Source: QHBQ01 sp038230695 (GTDB lineage Bacteria; Chloroflexota; Chloroflexia; QHBQ01). Taken from it: a stretch of DNA of 9,274 nt. Each line of letters starts with the position of its first letter. Within the stretch, counting starts at the first letter, position 1. The position numbers and the translations under genes are program-made. Under the pieces are notes generated by a model. It was given only the letters and a program-made list of their open reading frames with translations. It ran no database searches and had not been told where the DNA came from. Below are positions 1-6,616 of the stretch, one piece after another. Location: contig JBBRMT010000190.1 of the NCBI GenBank assembly GCA_038230695.1, forward strand, positions 1 to 9,274. The letters are read 5' to 3'.

Positions 1-114
1 CTGTTCGGCGGCGAAGCAGCAATGCGTGACCAGGTACGTAGCTACGCCATGCTGATAGCGCAGGGTGAGGGGCTGGCCGAGCGCTACTGGCAGCCGATCA
101 GTGCTGAGTGCTGA
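1..114 (+). CDS. C-terminal end of an unidentified protein (partial)
   Basis: The first frame is open from base 1 to a TGA at 112-114 and gives the last 37 residues of a protein that begins outside the window. The tail is helical and charged, with a DQVRSYAMLIAQGEG segment ending in QPISAEC. A Gln-x3-Tyr helix of this kind near a C-terminus occurs in RecB/AddA-like PD-(D/E)XK nuclease domains, but 37 residues are too few to assign a family, so this is only a hint. The next gene is on the same strand 158 bases later, has its own ribosome site and probably its own promoter, so the two need not share an operon. Confidence 0.55.
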   Translation: MFGGEAAMRDQVRSYAMLIAQGEGLAERYWQPISAEC

Positions 115-207
115 GTTGGTTACTAATACCAATTCGCCCAGACCTCTGGATGTTACGCGAGTTTCGTTTTATTTTGATGCCTATAGAGAACCTTTGTTCG
201 CAAAAAG

Positions 208-216
208 TGGTACAAT
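208..216 (+). promoter_or_regulatory. Candidate extended -10 promoter of the nickel/cobalt permease gene
   Basis: TGG followed directly by TACAAT (211-216) matches an extended -10 element (TGn-TATAAT with one mismatch). No good -35 hexamer lies 16-18 bases upstream, which is tolerated by extended -10 promoters. Transcription would start near 223, leaving a leader of about 50 bases that includes a small G4/C4 hairpin (228-240) before the ribosome site. Confidence 0.35.
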
Positions 217-257
217 CTATTGGGCGAGGGGTGCAGCCCCATCATTATAGCGATGCG

Positions 258-264
258 AAAGGAG
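258..264 (+). promoter_or_regulatory. Ribosome binding site that sets the TTG start of the permease
   Basis: AAAGGAG ends 8 bases before an in-frame TTG at 273. The ATG at 108 in the same frame has no such site and would add 55 residues that do not look like the family. This site decides the start. Confidence 0.75.
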
Positions 265-272
265 CAAGACAG

Positions 273-1331
273 TTGCGTGGTCTACTTGGGCGGATCCTCA
301 ATGACCAATCCCAGGATGTAAGGGCGAAGGTCATCAGTATGTACGTGGTACTCGCGCTGTTCAACATTATTGTTTGGGGGCTGACCCTGGCAGCTTCCAC
401 GCAGTATGCGTTCCTATTGCCCACCGGCCTGCTTGCCTATAGCTTCGGCTTGCGTCATGCGGTGGATGCCGATCACATCGCCGCAATTGACAATGTAACT
501 CGCAAGCTGATGCAAGAGGGCAAACGTCCAGTATCGGTCGGCTTTTTCTTCTCGCTGGGCCATTCCACCGTCGTCATCCTGTTGAGCGCCGCGCTGGCGG
601 TTGCGGCAACCGCTATCCAGCAAAATATGCCGCAGCTCAAAGATATTGGCGGCCTGATTGGCACCATCGTATCAGCTACCTTCCTGTTTATTATCGGCTT
701 CATCAACCTGTTGGTGCTGATTGACCTGTTCAAGATGTTCCGCCATGTTACGCACGGCGGGGAGTACAACGATGAGACAATTGACGAGTTCCTCGCCCAG
801 CGTGGGTTGATGAACCGCTTCTTCCGCCCGCTGATGCGCGGGATAGACAGCAGTTGGAAGATGTACCCGCTTGGTATCCTATTCGGGTTGGGCTTCGACA
901 CCGCCAGCGAAATCGCCATCCTCGGCATATCAGCTACAGCTGGGGGCAACGGGATGCCCTTCCTCTATGTGATGCTGCTGCCTCTGCTGTTCACCGCTGG
1001 CATGACCCTGGTAGACACCACCGACGCGGTGATGATGCTGGGGGCATATGGCTGGGCCTTCGTCAAACCGATCCGTAAGCTCTACTATAATATCAACATC
1101 ACGCTGGTATCGGTGCTGATCGCCCTGGTGGTTGGGGCGCTCGAAGTGCTGAGTATCGTCGCGGGGAGGTTGGGGTGGCGTGGCGGCTTTTGGGACTGGC
1201 TGGGCGGTGATCAAACCTTTGAGACAATGGGCTATATCATCATTGCCATCTTTATTGCTAGCTGGCTCGGCTCTACCCTTGTCTACAAATTGAAGGGCTA
1301 CGATAACATCGAGGTTAAGGTAGAGGGATGA
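273..1331 (+). CDS. NiCoT-family nickel/cobalt permease (HoxN/NixA type)
   Basis: A 352-residue polytopic membrane protein that should import Ni2+ and/or Co2+ across the cytoplasmic membrane for metalloenzymes. All four NiCoT signatures are visible: RHAVDADHI at residues 61-69, with the metal-binding His and Asp pattern of helix II; LGHSTV at 95-100; LGFDTASE near 206-213; and GMTLVDTTD near 243-251. About eight hydrophobic helices are seen, with a hydrophilic loop around 155-195, as usual for the family, and the length fits once the TTG start is used. Starting at ATG 108 would add an N-terminus rich in Arg and Pro that overlaps the upstream gene's stop codon, which is unlikely. The metal preference cannot be read from the sequence. 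No urease, hydrogenase or cobalamin gene is nearby to indicate the customer. It is transcribed toward the MMPL gene and probably stands alone. Confidence 0.93.
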   Translation: MRGLLGRILNDQSQDVRAKVISMYVVLALFNIIVWGLTLAASTQYAFLLPTGLLAYSFGLRHAVDADHIAAIDNVTRKLMQEGKRPVSVGFFFSLGHSTVVILLSAALAVAATAIQQNMPQLKDIGGLIGTIVSATFLFIIGFINLLVLIDLFKMFRHVTHGGEYNDETIDEFLAQRGLMNRFFRPLMRGIDSSWKMYPLGILFGLGFDTASEIAILGISATAGGNGMPFLYVMLLPLLFTAGMTLVDTTDAVMMLGAYGWAFVKPIRKLYYNINITLVSVLIALVVGALEVLSIVAGRLGWRGGFWDWLGGDQTFETMGYIIIAIFIASWLGSTLVYKLKGYDNIEVKVEG

Positions 1332-1349
1332 GTTCGCGGTTTGAGGTTT

Positions 1350-1386
1350 GAGTGGCGCAGCTACCGAAAAGGTAACTGCGCCACTC
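1350..1386. terminator. Hairpin between convergent genes, probable bidirectional terminator
   Basis: GAGTGGCGCAG (1350-1360) and its exact reverse complement CTGCGCCACTC (1376-1386) form an 11-bp stem. The stem continues after one mismatch with TACC/GGTA around a GAAAA loop. It lies in the 86-base gap between the permease stop and the stop of the opposing MMPL gene, the right place to end both transcripts. No strong T-run follows on either strand, so it may act as a roadblock or stabilising 3' hairpin rather than a classic intrinsic terminator. Confidence 0.6.
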
Positions 1387-1417
1387 AGCTTGTGTTCGAC
1401 GCTGTATTATGTTTGCT

Positions 1418-3775
1418 TCAGACTTCGACCAATTCGCGCTCCTGCTCCTCAGCATCGGCATTTGCGGTAGCGGGTGTAGGCAGGGGCAAAGTGGCGACGA
1501 TCGGTTCAGCTACAGCAGGGATGGGCGCAAGCGATGTCGCCTCGCCTTCGATGCTGACATGGGGCAGCCAGTCGAGGAAGCGGGGCAGCCACCAATTCCA
1601 CTCGCCTAGCAATTCCATCGTCGCGGGCAGCAGCACGCAGCGGATTAGCGTAGCATCAAGCAGGATGGCAATGGCAAGGCCCAGCCCAAGCTGACGGATA
1701 ACCAGCATCTGCACACCTACGAACACGGTGAAGACCACTACCATAATTGCTGCCGCACTGGTAATCGTGCCAGAGGTGATGCTGATTCCCTTCGCCACCG
1801 CCTCGCGGGTGGTGAGACCGTTGTCTCGTTCTTCCTTGATGCGGGTGAGGACGAACAGGTGGTAGTCCATCGAGAGGCCAAAAAGGATGGTGAACAGAAA
1901 GATGGGCATCCAGCTCTCGATGTAGGGCAACGGCTTGAAACCAAGCTGGTCACTAAGCCAACCATCCTGGAACACCAGCACCACTGCGCCATAGGCTGCG
2001 CCGGTGGAGAGCAGGTTGAGCAGGATCGCCTTGATGGGAATTACGATTGAGCGGAAGGCTAGCAGCAGCAGCAGGAAGCTGAGGCTGAGGACGAAGGTGA
2101 AAATGATGGGCAGCACATCGGTGTAAACCTTGACGATATCCACTTCCTCGGCGCTGCTGCCCGTGACTAGCGCCTCGACATGGGGCAGACCCCTGAAGTA
2201 TGTAGGTATCAGGTTGGTACGCACCATGGCAACCAGATCGTGATTGGCCTGATCGTGGGCTGCGCCCGACATAGTGAAGGCGATTTCCTCAGCCATGCCG
2301 CTTGGCGCTGGCGTGATCTTCGCAGGCCCACTAAGGCCGGGCAGCTGTAGCGCAGCGGCGTTGAACTTCGATACCGCATCCTTGAGCGCGGGACGGTCAA
2401 GCGAGTCGGCGCTGATCACCACATTCAACGAAAGGCTTGTACCTTGCGGCCACTTTGCCTGCATCAACTCGACTGCCTGACGCAGCTCCAGCTTGGGAGG
2501 CAGCGAGTAGACGGTCATGCCAGTGAGACCCTGGCTCATGTGCAGCACCGGGCTGGCAATCAGCAGTAGCAGAACCAGTATGCTAGCAGCGAAGATGGCG
2601 GGGCGGCGCATAACTGCACCGATAATGCGACTCCAGAACCCACTGCCCTCATCGCGGTCGCGGCCAAAGTATGGGATGCGCCCCCAGTTGATGCCATTGC
2701 CGAGGATAGCCAGCATCGCGGGCAGGAAGGTCAGGCTGCCTATCAAGGCCACCAACACCACAGCAATTGTGCCGACCACCATGCCAGTGAAGAACGTTTC
2801 GTTGATGAATAGCAGGCCGGATAGTGAGACCATCACAGTCAAACCGCTGAAGAAAACTGCCCGCCCCGCCGTGCTACTAGCAACTTCGATCGCCACCAAC
2901 TTGTCGCGTCCCCGTCGTCGCTCGGAGCGATAGCGGGTAATCATGAATAGCGAATAATCAATGCCCACTGCCAGGCCAATGAGGACCACCAGGTCGCCGG
3001 TGGAGTTGTCTACTGCGCCGACCAGGTTGCTCCATATTGCCAGGATGCTGAAGGCCGCTGCTAGCGAGGTAAGCGCCAGCACTAGCGGCACCAGCGCAGC
3101 GATCAGTGCGCCGAAGGCTAGCAGTAGGATGAGAAAGGTAATCGGCAAAGTGATGCTGAACGCGCCCTGCATATCCTGCCCAATGGTGCTGGTGATATCC
3201 TCATTGATACTCACATTGCTGAAGGCGTAGATGGTGAAGCCCTTGAATTGCTGCTTGATGTTGCTGATCACCGGCTTAACTGGCTGATATTTGGCGCTTG
3301 CTGTGTCAGATGTGCCGACTATGGGGGCAATAATCTGGGTGCTGGTGCCGTCGGGCGAGGCTAGCCGGGGGTCGTGTGTCGAGTAGTAATCCAGCACCTG
3401 AGCGAAGGTCGGCTTAAGCACACCGCTGTCCCTGTAGGTGACGGCGCGTAGCTGGCTGGCGATCTGTTGCACCGCCGCCTGATAAGCGGGGTCGCTAACC
3501 TTCAGGCTGGAACTGCTGATTACCATCTGCAATTCGTCGCTATTGACCGCGCCATTAGCGTGCATGATCGCGTTGGCGCGGGCCGACTCGGAGCGAGCGG
3601 TGCCGGGGTCATTGTTGTCCAGGTTCTTGATACCAAGACCAAAGATGCCGATGCCGGTCAGCGTGGCGATGATAGCGAACCATAGACCGAACACCAGCCA
3701 GCGATGGCGGGCGCTCCACATCGCAATGCGAACAGTGGCAGCACGCCTGGGGGATTTGTTTGGGGATGCCTGCAC
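1418..3775 (-). CDS. MMPL/RND-superfamily membrane transporter
   Basis: A 785-residue protein with the two-fold layout of MMPL exporters. It has helix 1 at about 25-48, an extracytoplasmic domain (about 50-200), five helices (about 203-358), helix 7 (about 392-410), a second extracytoplasmic domain (about 412-550), and five more helices (about 553-722). The paired Asp-Tyr residues that carry the proton relay in MmpL3-like proteins are present in both halves: GIDYSLFMITRYRSER (D273, Y274) and LSMDYHLFVLTRIKEE (D637, Y638). It should use proton-motive force to export a lipid or other hydrophobic compound; the substrate is unknown. The last 45 residues are a cytoplasmic Pro/Ala-rich tail ending in an acidic stretch. 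Translation starts at GTG (3775-3773) behind GAAAGGA with about 8 bases spacing. It is divergent from the ABC operon, and no partner lipid-synthesis gene or TetR-type gene lies beside it. Confidence 0.93.
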   Translation of the reverse strand: MQASPNKSPRRAATVRIAMWSARHRWLVFGLWFAIIATLTGIGIFGLGIKNLDNNDPGTARSESARANAIMHANGAVNSDELQMVISSSSLKVSDPAYQAAVQQIASQLRAVTYRDSGVLKPTFAQVLDYYSTHDPRLASPDGTSTQIIAPIVGTSDTASAKYQPVKPVISNIKQQFKGFTIYAFSNVSINEDITSTIGQDMQGAFSITLPITFLILLLAFGALIAALVPLVLALTSLAAAFSILAIWSNLVGAVDNSTGDLVVLIGLAVGIDYSLFMITRYRSERRRGRDKLVAIEVASSTAGRAVFFSGLTVMVSLSGLLFINETFFTGMVVGTIAVVLVALIGSLTFLPAMLAILGNGINWGRIPYFGRDRDEGSGFWSRIIGAVMRRPAIFAASILVLLLLIASPVLHMSQGLTGMTVYSLPPKLELRQAVELMQAKWPQGTSLSLNVVISADSLDRPALKDAVSKFNAAALQLPGLSGPAKITPAPSGMAEEIAFTMSGAAHDQANHDLVAMVRTNLIPTYFRGLPHVEALVTGSSAEEVDIVKVYTDVLPIIFTFVLSLSFLLLLLAFRSIVIPIKAILLNLLSTGAAYGAVVLVFQDGWLSDQLGFKPLPYIESWMPIFLFTILFGLSMDYHLFVLTRIKEERDNGLTTREAVAKGISITSGTITSAAAIMVVVFTVFVGVQMLVIRQLGLGLAIAILLDATLIRCVLLPATMELLGEWNWWLPRFLDWLPHVSIEGEATSLAPIPAVAEPIVATLPLPTPATANADAEEQERELVEV

Positions 3776-3882
3776 AGTTATTTTCCTTTCTTGCTTTCGC
3801 GTCCTTCAAGTTGCTTGTCGGCTAGCCACTGGGTAAGAGCAGGAAGGTGGCTGCTTTTGTTTCACCAGTCAAGCCGAGAAAC

Positions 3883-3914
3883 ATTGTAGCCTAAATATAT
3901 GGTCTTAATGTGAA
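3883..3914 (-). promoter_or_regulatory. Weak candidate promoter of the MMPL gene
   Basis: Read on the minus strand, TACAAT (3888-3883) could be a -10, with TTCACA (3914-3909) upstream as -35. The spacer is 20 bases, longer than ideal. Transcription would start near 3876, leaving about 100 bases of leader before the GTG. No better candidate was seen on this strand. Confidence 0.2.
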
Positions 3915-3983
3915 CCGCGCTATGTGTAATCATGAATGTTTGTTACAGGTAAAAGCGGTTTTTGATATTTCACGGCATCCATC

Positions 3984-4012
3984 TTGACAGGTGGATAAGT
4001 TTGCGTTATAAT
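3984..4012 (+). promoter_or_regulatory. Consensus sigma70-type promoter of the ABC exporter operon
   Basis: TTGACA (3984-3989) and TATAAT (4007-4012) are both perfect consensus hexamers separated by the optimal 17 bases. Transcription should start at about 4018-4019, inside the palindrome at 4016-4030, about 35 bases before the first ATG. A promoter this strong in front of a regulator-containing operon usually needs a repressor. Confidence 0.85.
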
Positions 4013-4015
4013 TAC

Positions 4016-4030
4016 CTTTGTCTGACAAAG
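4016..4030. promoter_or_regulatory. Perfect 15-bp palindrome over the transcription start, likely operator
   Basis: CTTTGTC-T-GACAAAG is an exact 7-1-7 inverted repeat covering the predicted +1. This is the classic position for a dimeric repressor. The obvious candidate ligand is the winged-helix protein encoded as the second gene of the same operon (4706-5101), but that link is inferred. Confidence 0.6.
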
Positions 4031-4052
4031 TAGTTTGTAGACGGAGGCTATA

Positions 4053-4709
4053 ATGAGCAAAGAAGAAACCCAACTGCGCGAGGCACTTGATAACCTGCGG
4101 CTGATTAGCGACACCGTGCAGCGCACCCGCAAGGAGACATTGCGCTGCAGCGCGGACGGTTTTATGGTCTGGGGGCTACTGATGCTGATTGGCTTCAGTG
4201 TCAGTATCTTCCTCAGTGATTGGCTGGTCGAGGTTTGGTGGCTGCTAGTTGGTATGTCAATAGTGGGCAGCATGGCGCTGCTCAAGGCGCGACAAGGGTC
4301 CAGTCTGAGCAAATCAGGGCGCTGGCTACTGCGTCGCTACGCCATTATCTGGCTAGGGTACAACGTGCAAGGCTGGGCCTTCACCTTGCTCGCCATCTTC
4401 TACCACGCCTATCCCACCGCATACATCCCCGTTGTCTGGATGATCATCATCGGGGTGAGCTTCATCACCAACGGTCTGTTCAGCTACCCAGGCTTGATCA
4501 TCATCGGCTTGCTCTACGTGGCAACTGGCGCCTTGACTGCCATATTTCAGTCGAATAGCGCCGCCTTCGGTAATGGTCTGATCATCATCGGTGTGGTTAG
4601 CAGCGTCGGGCTAATCGGCATGGGGCTGTACCTACGCTGGCACGGGCGCGTGCGAACCAGCACAGGGCTAAACCCCTCCTTGAAACCCAGCGAGGTGGTA
4701 TCAAGATGA
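4053..4709 (+). CDS. Six-helix membrane protein, unknown family (first of a related pair)
   Basis: 218 residues. A charged N-terminal helix (about 5-33) precedes six hydrophobic segments at about 37-54, 58-77, 96-118, 122-143, 145-165 and 174-195, followed by a basic tail. I do not recognise a named family and see no catalytic motif. The N-terminal part (ALDNLRLISDTVQRTRKE, then DGF..WG) has a recognisable counterpart in the gene at 5106, which has the same length class and helix count. The two are probably diverged paralogues flanking the regulator gene. The start is supported by GGAGG (4043-4047) 5 bases before ATG. Its stop overlaps the next start (ATGA, 4706-4709), which implies coupled translation. 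From context it may be an accessory or signal-sensing subunit of the ABC exporter encoded downstream; this is inference only. Confidence 0.85.
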   Translation: MSKEETQLREALDNLRLISDTVQRTRKETLRCSADGFMVWGLLMLIGFSVSIFLSDWLVEVWWLLVGMSIVGSMALLKARQGSSLSKSGRWLLRRYAIIWLGYNVQGWAFTLLAIFYHAYPTAYIPVVWMIIIGVSFITNGLFSYPGLIIIGLLYVATGALTAIFQSNSAAFGNGLIIIGVVSSVGLIGMGLYLRWHGRVRTSTGLNPSLKPSEVVSR

Positions 4710-5101
4710 ACAACACTGAATTGGACGAGGTAATTCATCAGCGGGCGCGGCTCGGCATCATGGCGGCGCTTATTGCCAGCCAGCAGCAGGAAGCGGAGTT
4801 CACCGTGCTGAAGGAGCGCGTCGGCCTTACCGACGGCAACCTCAGCACCCACCTCAGCGTGCTGGAGCAGCACGGCTACGTCAGCATCGAAAAGCAATTC
4901 GTCGCCCGCAAACCGAAAACCTGGGTACACCTTACCGAAGCTGGCAGAGTAGCTTTTCAGCGGTATGTCGCTTCGCTCGAAGCGATTATCCGCCCCGAAC
5001 TAGATGCTATCGCCCAGGCCGAGCAAGTCGAGGCCGAGCGTAACCGCGATCTGGCGGCGCGAGTGGCGGAGCGGCAAATCCGCCCGCTGGTAGGGAGTTA
5101 A
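4706..5101 (+). CDS. Winged-helix transcriptional regulator (HTH_34-like, MarR/ArsR fold)
   Basis: A 131-residue cytoplasmic DNA-binding protein. The N-terminal part HQRARLGIMAALIAS leads into a helix-turn-helix whose recognition helix is within TDGNLSTHLSVLEQHGYV (about 42-59). A basic wing follows (IEKQFVARKPKTWVHLT, about 61-77) and then a long C-terminal helix (about 79-125) rich in Glu, Ala and Arg, likely for dimerisation. This arrangement and size match the small 'winged helix DNA-binding domain' regulators (Pfam HTH_34 type). No metal-binding Cys/His cluster of ArsR sensors is visible. It overlaps the upstream membrane gene by ATGA and precedes the next gene by 4 bases, so it is made together with the transporter parts. 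It probably represses its own operon at the palindrome 4016-4030. The effector is unknown and may come from the membrane partners. Confidence 0.88.
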   Translation: MNNTELDEVIHQRARLGIMAALIASQQQEAEFTVLKERVGLTDGNLSTHLSVLEQHGYVSIEKQFVARKPKTWVHLTEAGRVAFQRYVASLEAIIRPELDAIAQAEQVEAERNRDLAARVAERQIRPLVGS

Positions 5102-5105
5102 ACCG

Positions 5106-5702
5106 ATGAGCTATATCAGCACTGAGATCAATCAGCAGCAGGCTAGCCGTGACCTGGATACCGTGCGTGGGGCGCTAGGGCGCACCGCCCGCAGCAGCAG
5201 CGGCGATGGTTTTTACTTCTTTATCTGGGGGGTGATCATCGCCATCGGCCTTCCGTTGGAAGGCTGGCTGCCCGGCGTGGTGAGCGACTCGCTGACTACT
5301 ACGCTCTATCTGGGTGGCTGGGGGGTGACGATTGCTCTGGCGATGCGCCAAAAGCGCAGCAACCGCTACAGTGGCGACTGGCGCGGCTTCATCTTCTGGA
5401 TGGTCATCGCTGCCGAGTCGTTCCTGTTCAGCTTCCTGTTTATCTGGGGCCGGTCGGCGGGTTTCCAGTCCGGCTTTCTTGATATCGTTAATATCCTGCT
5501 GTTTGCCCTCGGCCTGATCACCATCGGCGCGTTCAGCGACCTACGCATATCACTTATTGGTTTCGCGGCGATGGTCGTCGCTCTCATCCTACCCGCGCTG
5601 CTGCCTTCTGGCGGCGACCGCCTGGCGCTAAGTGGGCTGCTGATCAGCGGGTGCTACATTCTCGCCGGTTGGTTTACCTACAAAGTAGGCCAGGCAATAT
5701 AA
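5106..5702 (+). CDS. Six-helix membrane protein, unknown family (second of a related pair)
   Basis: 198 residues: an N-terminal amphipathic stretch (about 8-30, RDLDTVRGALGRTARSS), then six hydrophobic segments at about 35-54, 62-81, 94-115, 125-143, 147-166 and 174-193, ending almost at the last helix. The conserved-looking junction DGF...WG, where the first helix begins, matches the protein at 4053, supporting common ancestry; overall identity looks low. No enzymatic motif is seen and no family name is recognised. The start is supported by AGGGAG (5092-5097) 8 bases before ATG, and only 4 bases separate it from the regulator's stop. It is followed by an 84-base gap with a tandem repeat before the ABC ATPase gene. 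A role as exporter partner or membrane sensor is inferred from position only. Confidence 0.85.
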   Translation: MSYISTEINQQQASRDLDTVRGALGRTARSSSGDGFYFFIWGVIIAIGLPLEGWLPGVVSDSLTTTLYLGGWGVTIALAMRQKRSNRYSGDWRGFIFWMVIAAESFLFSFLFIWGRSAGFQSGFLDIVNILLFALGLITIGAFSDLRISLIGFAAMVVALILPALLPSGGDRLALSGLLISGCYILAGWFTYKVGQAI

Positions 5703-5721
5703 GGCGTGTAGTGTTGTAGGG

Positions 5722-5773
5722 GCGGATTGCGTCCGCCCTGGTGAAAAGCGGATTGCGCCCGCCTTAATGAAAG
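5722..5773 (+). repeat. Two tandem 26-bp palindromic repeat units inside the operon
   Basis: Units 5722-5747 and 5748-5773 abut and match at 21 of 26 positions; all five differences are transitions. Each begins GCGGATTGCG and ends in a TGAAA-containing tail. The first can fold as a 7-bp hairpin with one added outer pair set (GGGCGGA 5720-5726, TCCGCCC 5732-5738); the second makes a weaker stem. The second unit runs into the AAAGGAG ribosome site (5770-5776) of the ATPase gene, so the element could influence expression of the transporter relative to the upstream genes. Confidence 0.7.
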
Positions 5774-5786
5774 GAGTAACGGACCA

Positions 5787-6605
5787 ATGGCAGTTACCCA
5801 ACAAGCAACGGGAGCGTTGACCACCCTGACCCCCACGCCGGAGATCGGCGATGCCGTGGTGAGGGTAAACGGTATAACCAAGACTTTCGACAAGATCGAG
5901 GCGGTGCGCGGCATCAGCTTCACCATCACGCGTGGCGAGAACTTCGGCTTGCTGGGGCCGAACGGCGCGGGCAAGAGTACCACCATCAACATGATCGCTA
6001 CCTATCTGCGCCCCAGCAGCGGCAGCATCAGTGTGCTGGGGTTCGACACCGTGCGGCAGGTGCAGCAGGTCAAGGAGCGCATCGGCGTGGTGCCACAGGA
6101 AATTGCCCTGTACAACGACTTGACCGCAATGGAGAACCTCAACTTCTTCGCCCAAATGTACGACCTGGGCAAGCCCATCATCCAGAAACGGGCCAAAGAG
6201 TTGCTCGATCTGATGGGCCTTTACGAGCGGCGCAATGATGCGGTCAAGACCTATTCTGGCGGGATGAAGCGGCGGCTGAATATTGCAGTGGGGCTGATGA
6301 ACAATCCCGACCTGCTGCTGCTCGACGAACCCACCGTCGGCGTGGACCCCCAGAGCCGCGAGGCCATCTTCGAGAATATCGAGGGGCTGAAGAAGAATGG
6401 CCTGACCATCCTCTATACCACCCAGTACATGGAGGAGGCGGAGCGGCTGTGCGACCATATCGCTATCATAGACGAGGGCAAGGTAGTCGCCATCGGCACC
6501 CTGGAACAACTGCTGGCCCTGCGTACCACCCAGGTCGAGGTGCAACGCCCACGTGGGCTGGCCGAGGTCTTCCTGCAACTGACCGGCAAGCAATTGCGAG
6601 ATTAG
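5787..6605 (+). CDS. ABC exporter ATP-binding protein (DrrA-like, ABC-2 class)
   Basis: A 272-residue cytoplasmic ATPase subunit that powers the permease encoded next. It contains Walker A GPNGAGKST (57-65), Q-loop Gln104 in VVPQE, the ABC signature YSGGMKRR (156-163), Walker B LLLLDEP (Asp180 and catalytic Glu181), and a D-loop around VGVD (184-187). At the H-switch position the sequence is LYTTQYMEEAE, so Gln213 stands in place of the usual His. This substitution is also typical of DrrA-type drug and lipid exporters and supports that subgroup. The first 22 residues are a Thr/Pro-rich extension before the domain begins. ATG 5787 is preceded by AAAGGAG 10 bases upstream. The gene stops at TAG 6603-6605, overlapping the ribosome site of the permease gene, so the two are translationally linked. 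The substrate cannot be read from the sequence. Confidence 0.95.
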   Translation: MAVTQQATGALTTLTPTPEIGDAVVRVNGITKTFDKIEAVRGISFTITRGENFGLLGPNGAGKSTTINMIATYLRPSSGSISVLGFDTVRQVQQVKERIGVVPQEIALYNDLTAMENLNFFAQMYDLGKPIIQKRAKELLDLMGLYERRNDAVKTYSGGMKRRLNIAVGLMNNPDLLLLDEPTVGVDPQSREAIFENIEGLKKNGLTILYTTQYMEEAERLCDHIAIIDEGKVVAIGTLEQLLALRTTQVEVQRPRGLAEVFLQLTGKQLRD

Positions 6606-6616
6606 GAGACAACTCT

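Noticed and set aside
116..132. TTGGT/ACCAA inverted repeat just after the first stop codon
   Set aside because: The stem is only 5 bp and AT-rich, with no T-run after it. It is too weak to call a terminator or transposon end.
473..949. Minus-strand open frame inside the nickel/cobalt permease gene
   Set aside because: It lies wholly opposite a gene with all family signatures and has no ribosome site or domain of its own.
3925..3947. TGTAA...TTACA inverted repeat in the divergent region
   Set aside because: Only 5-bp arms with a 13-base spacer. This is easily found by chance and has no clear relation to the candidate MMPL promoter.
3920..4312. Minus-strand open frame spanning the divergent promoter region
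   Set aside because: It overlaps the first operon gene, the consensus promoter and the palindrome, and its product resembles nothing known.
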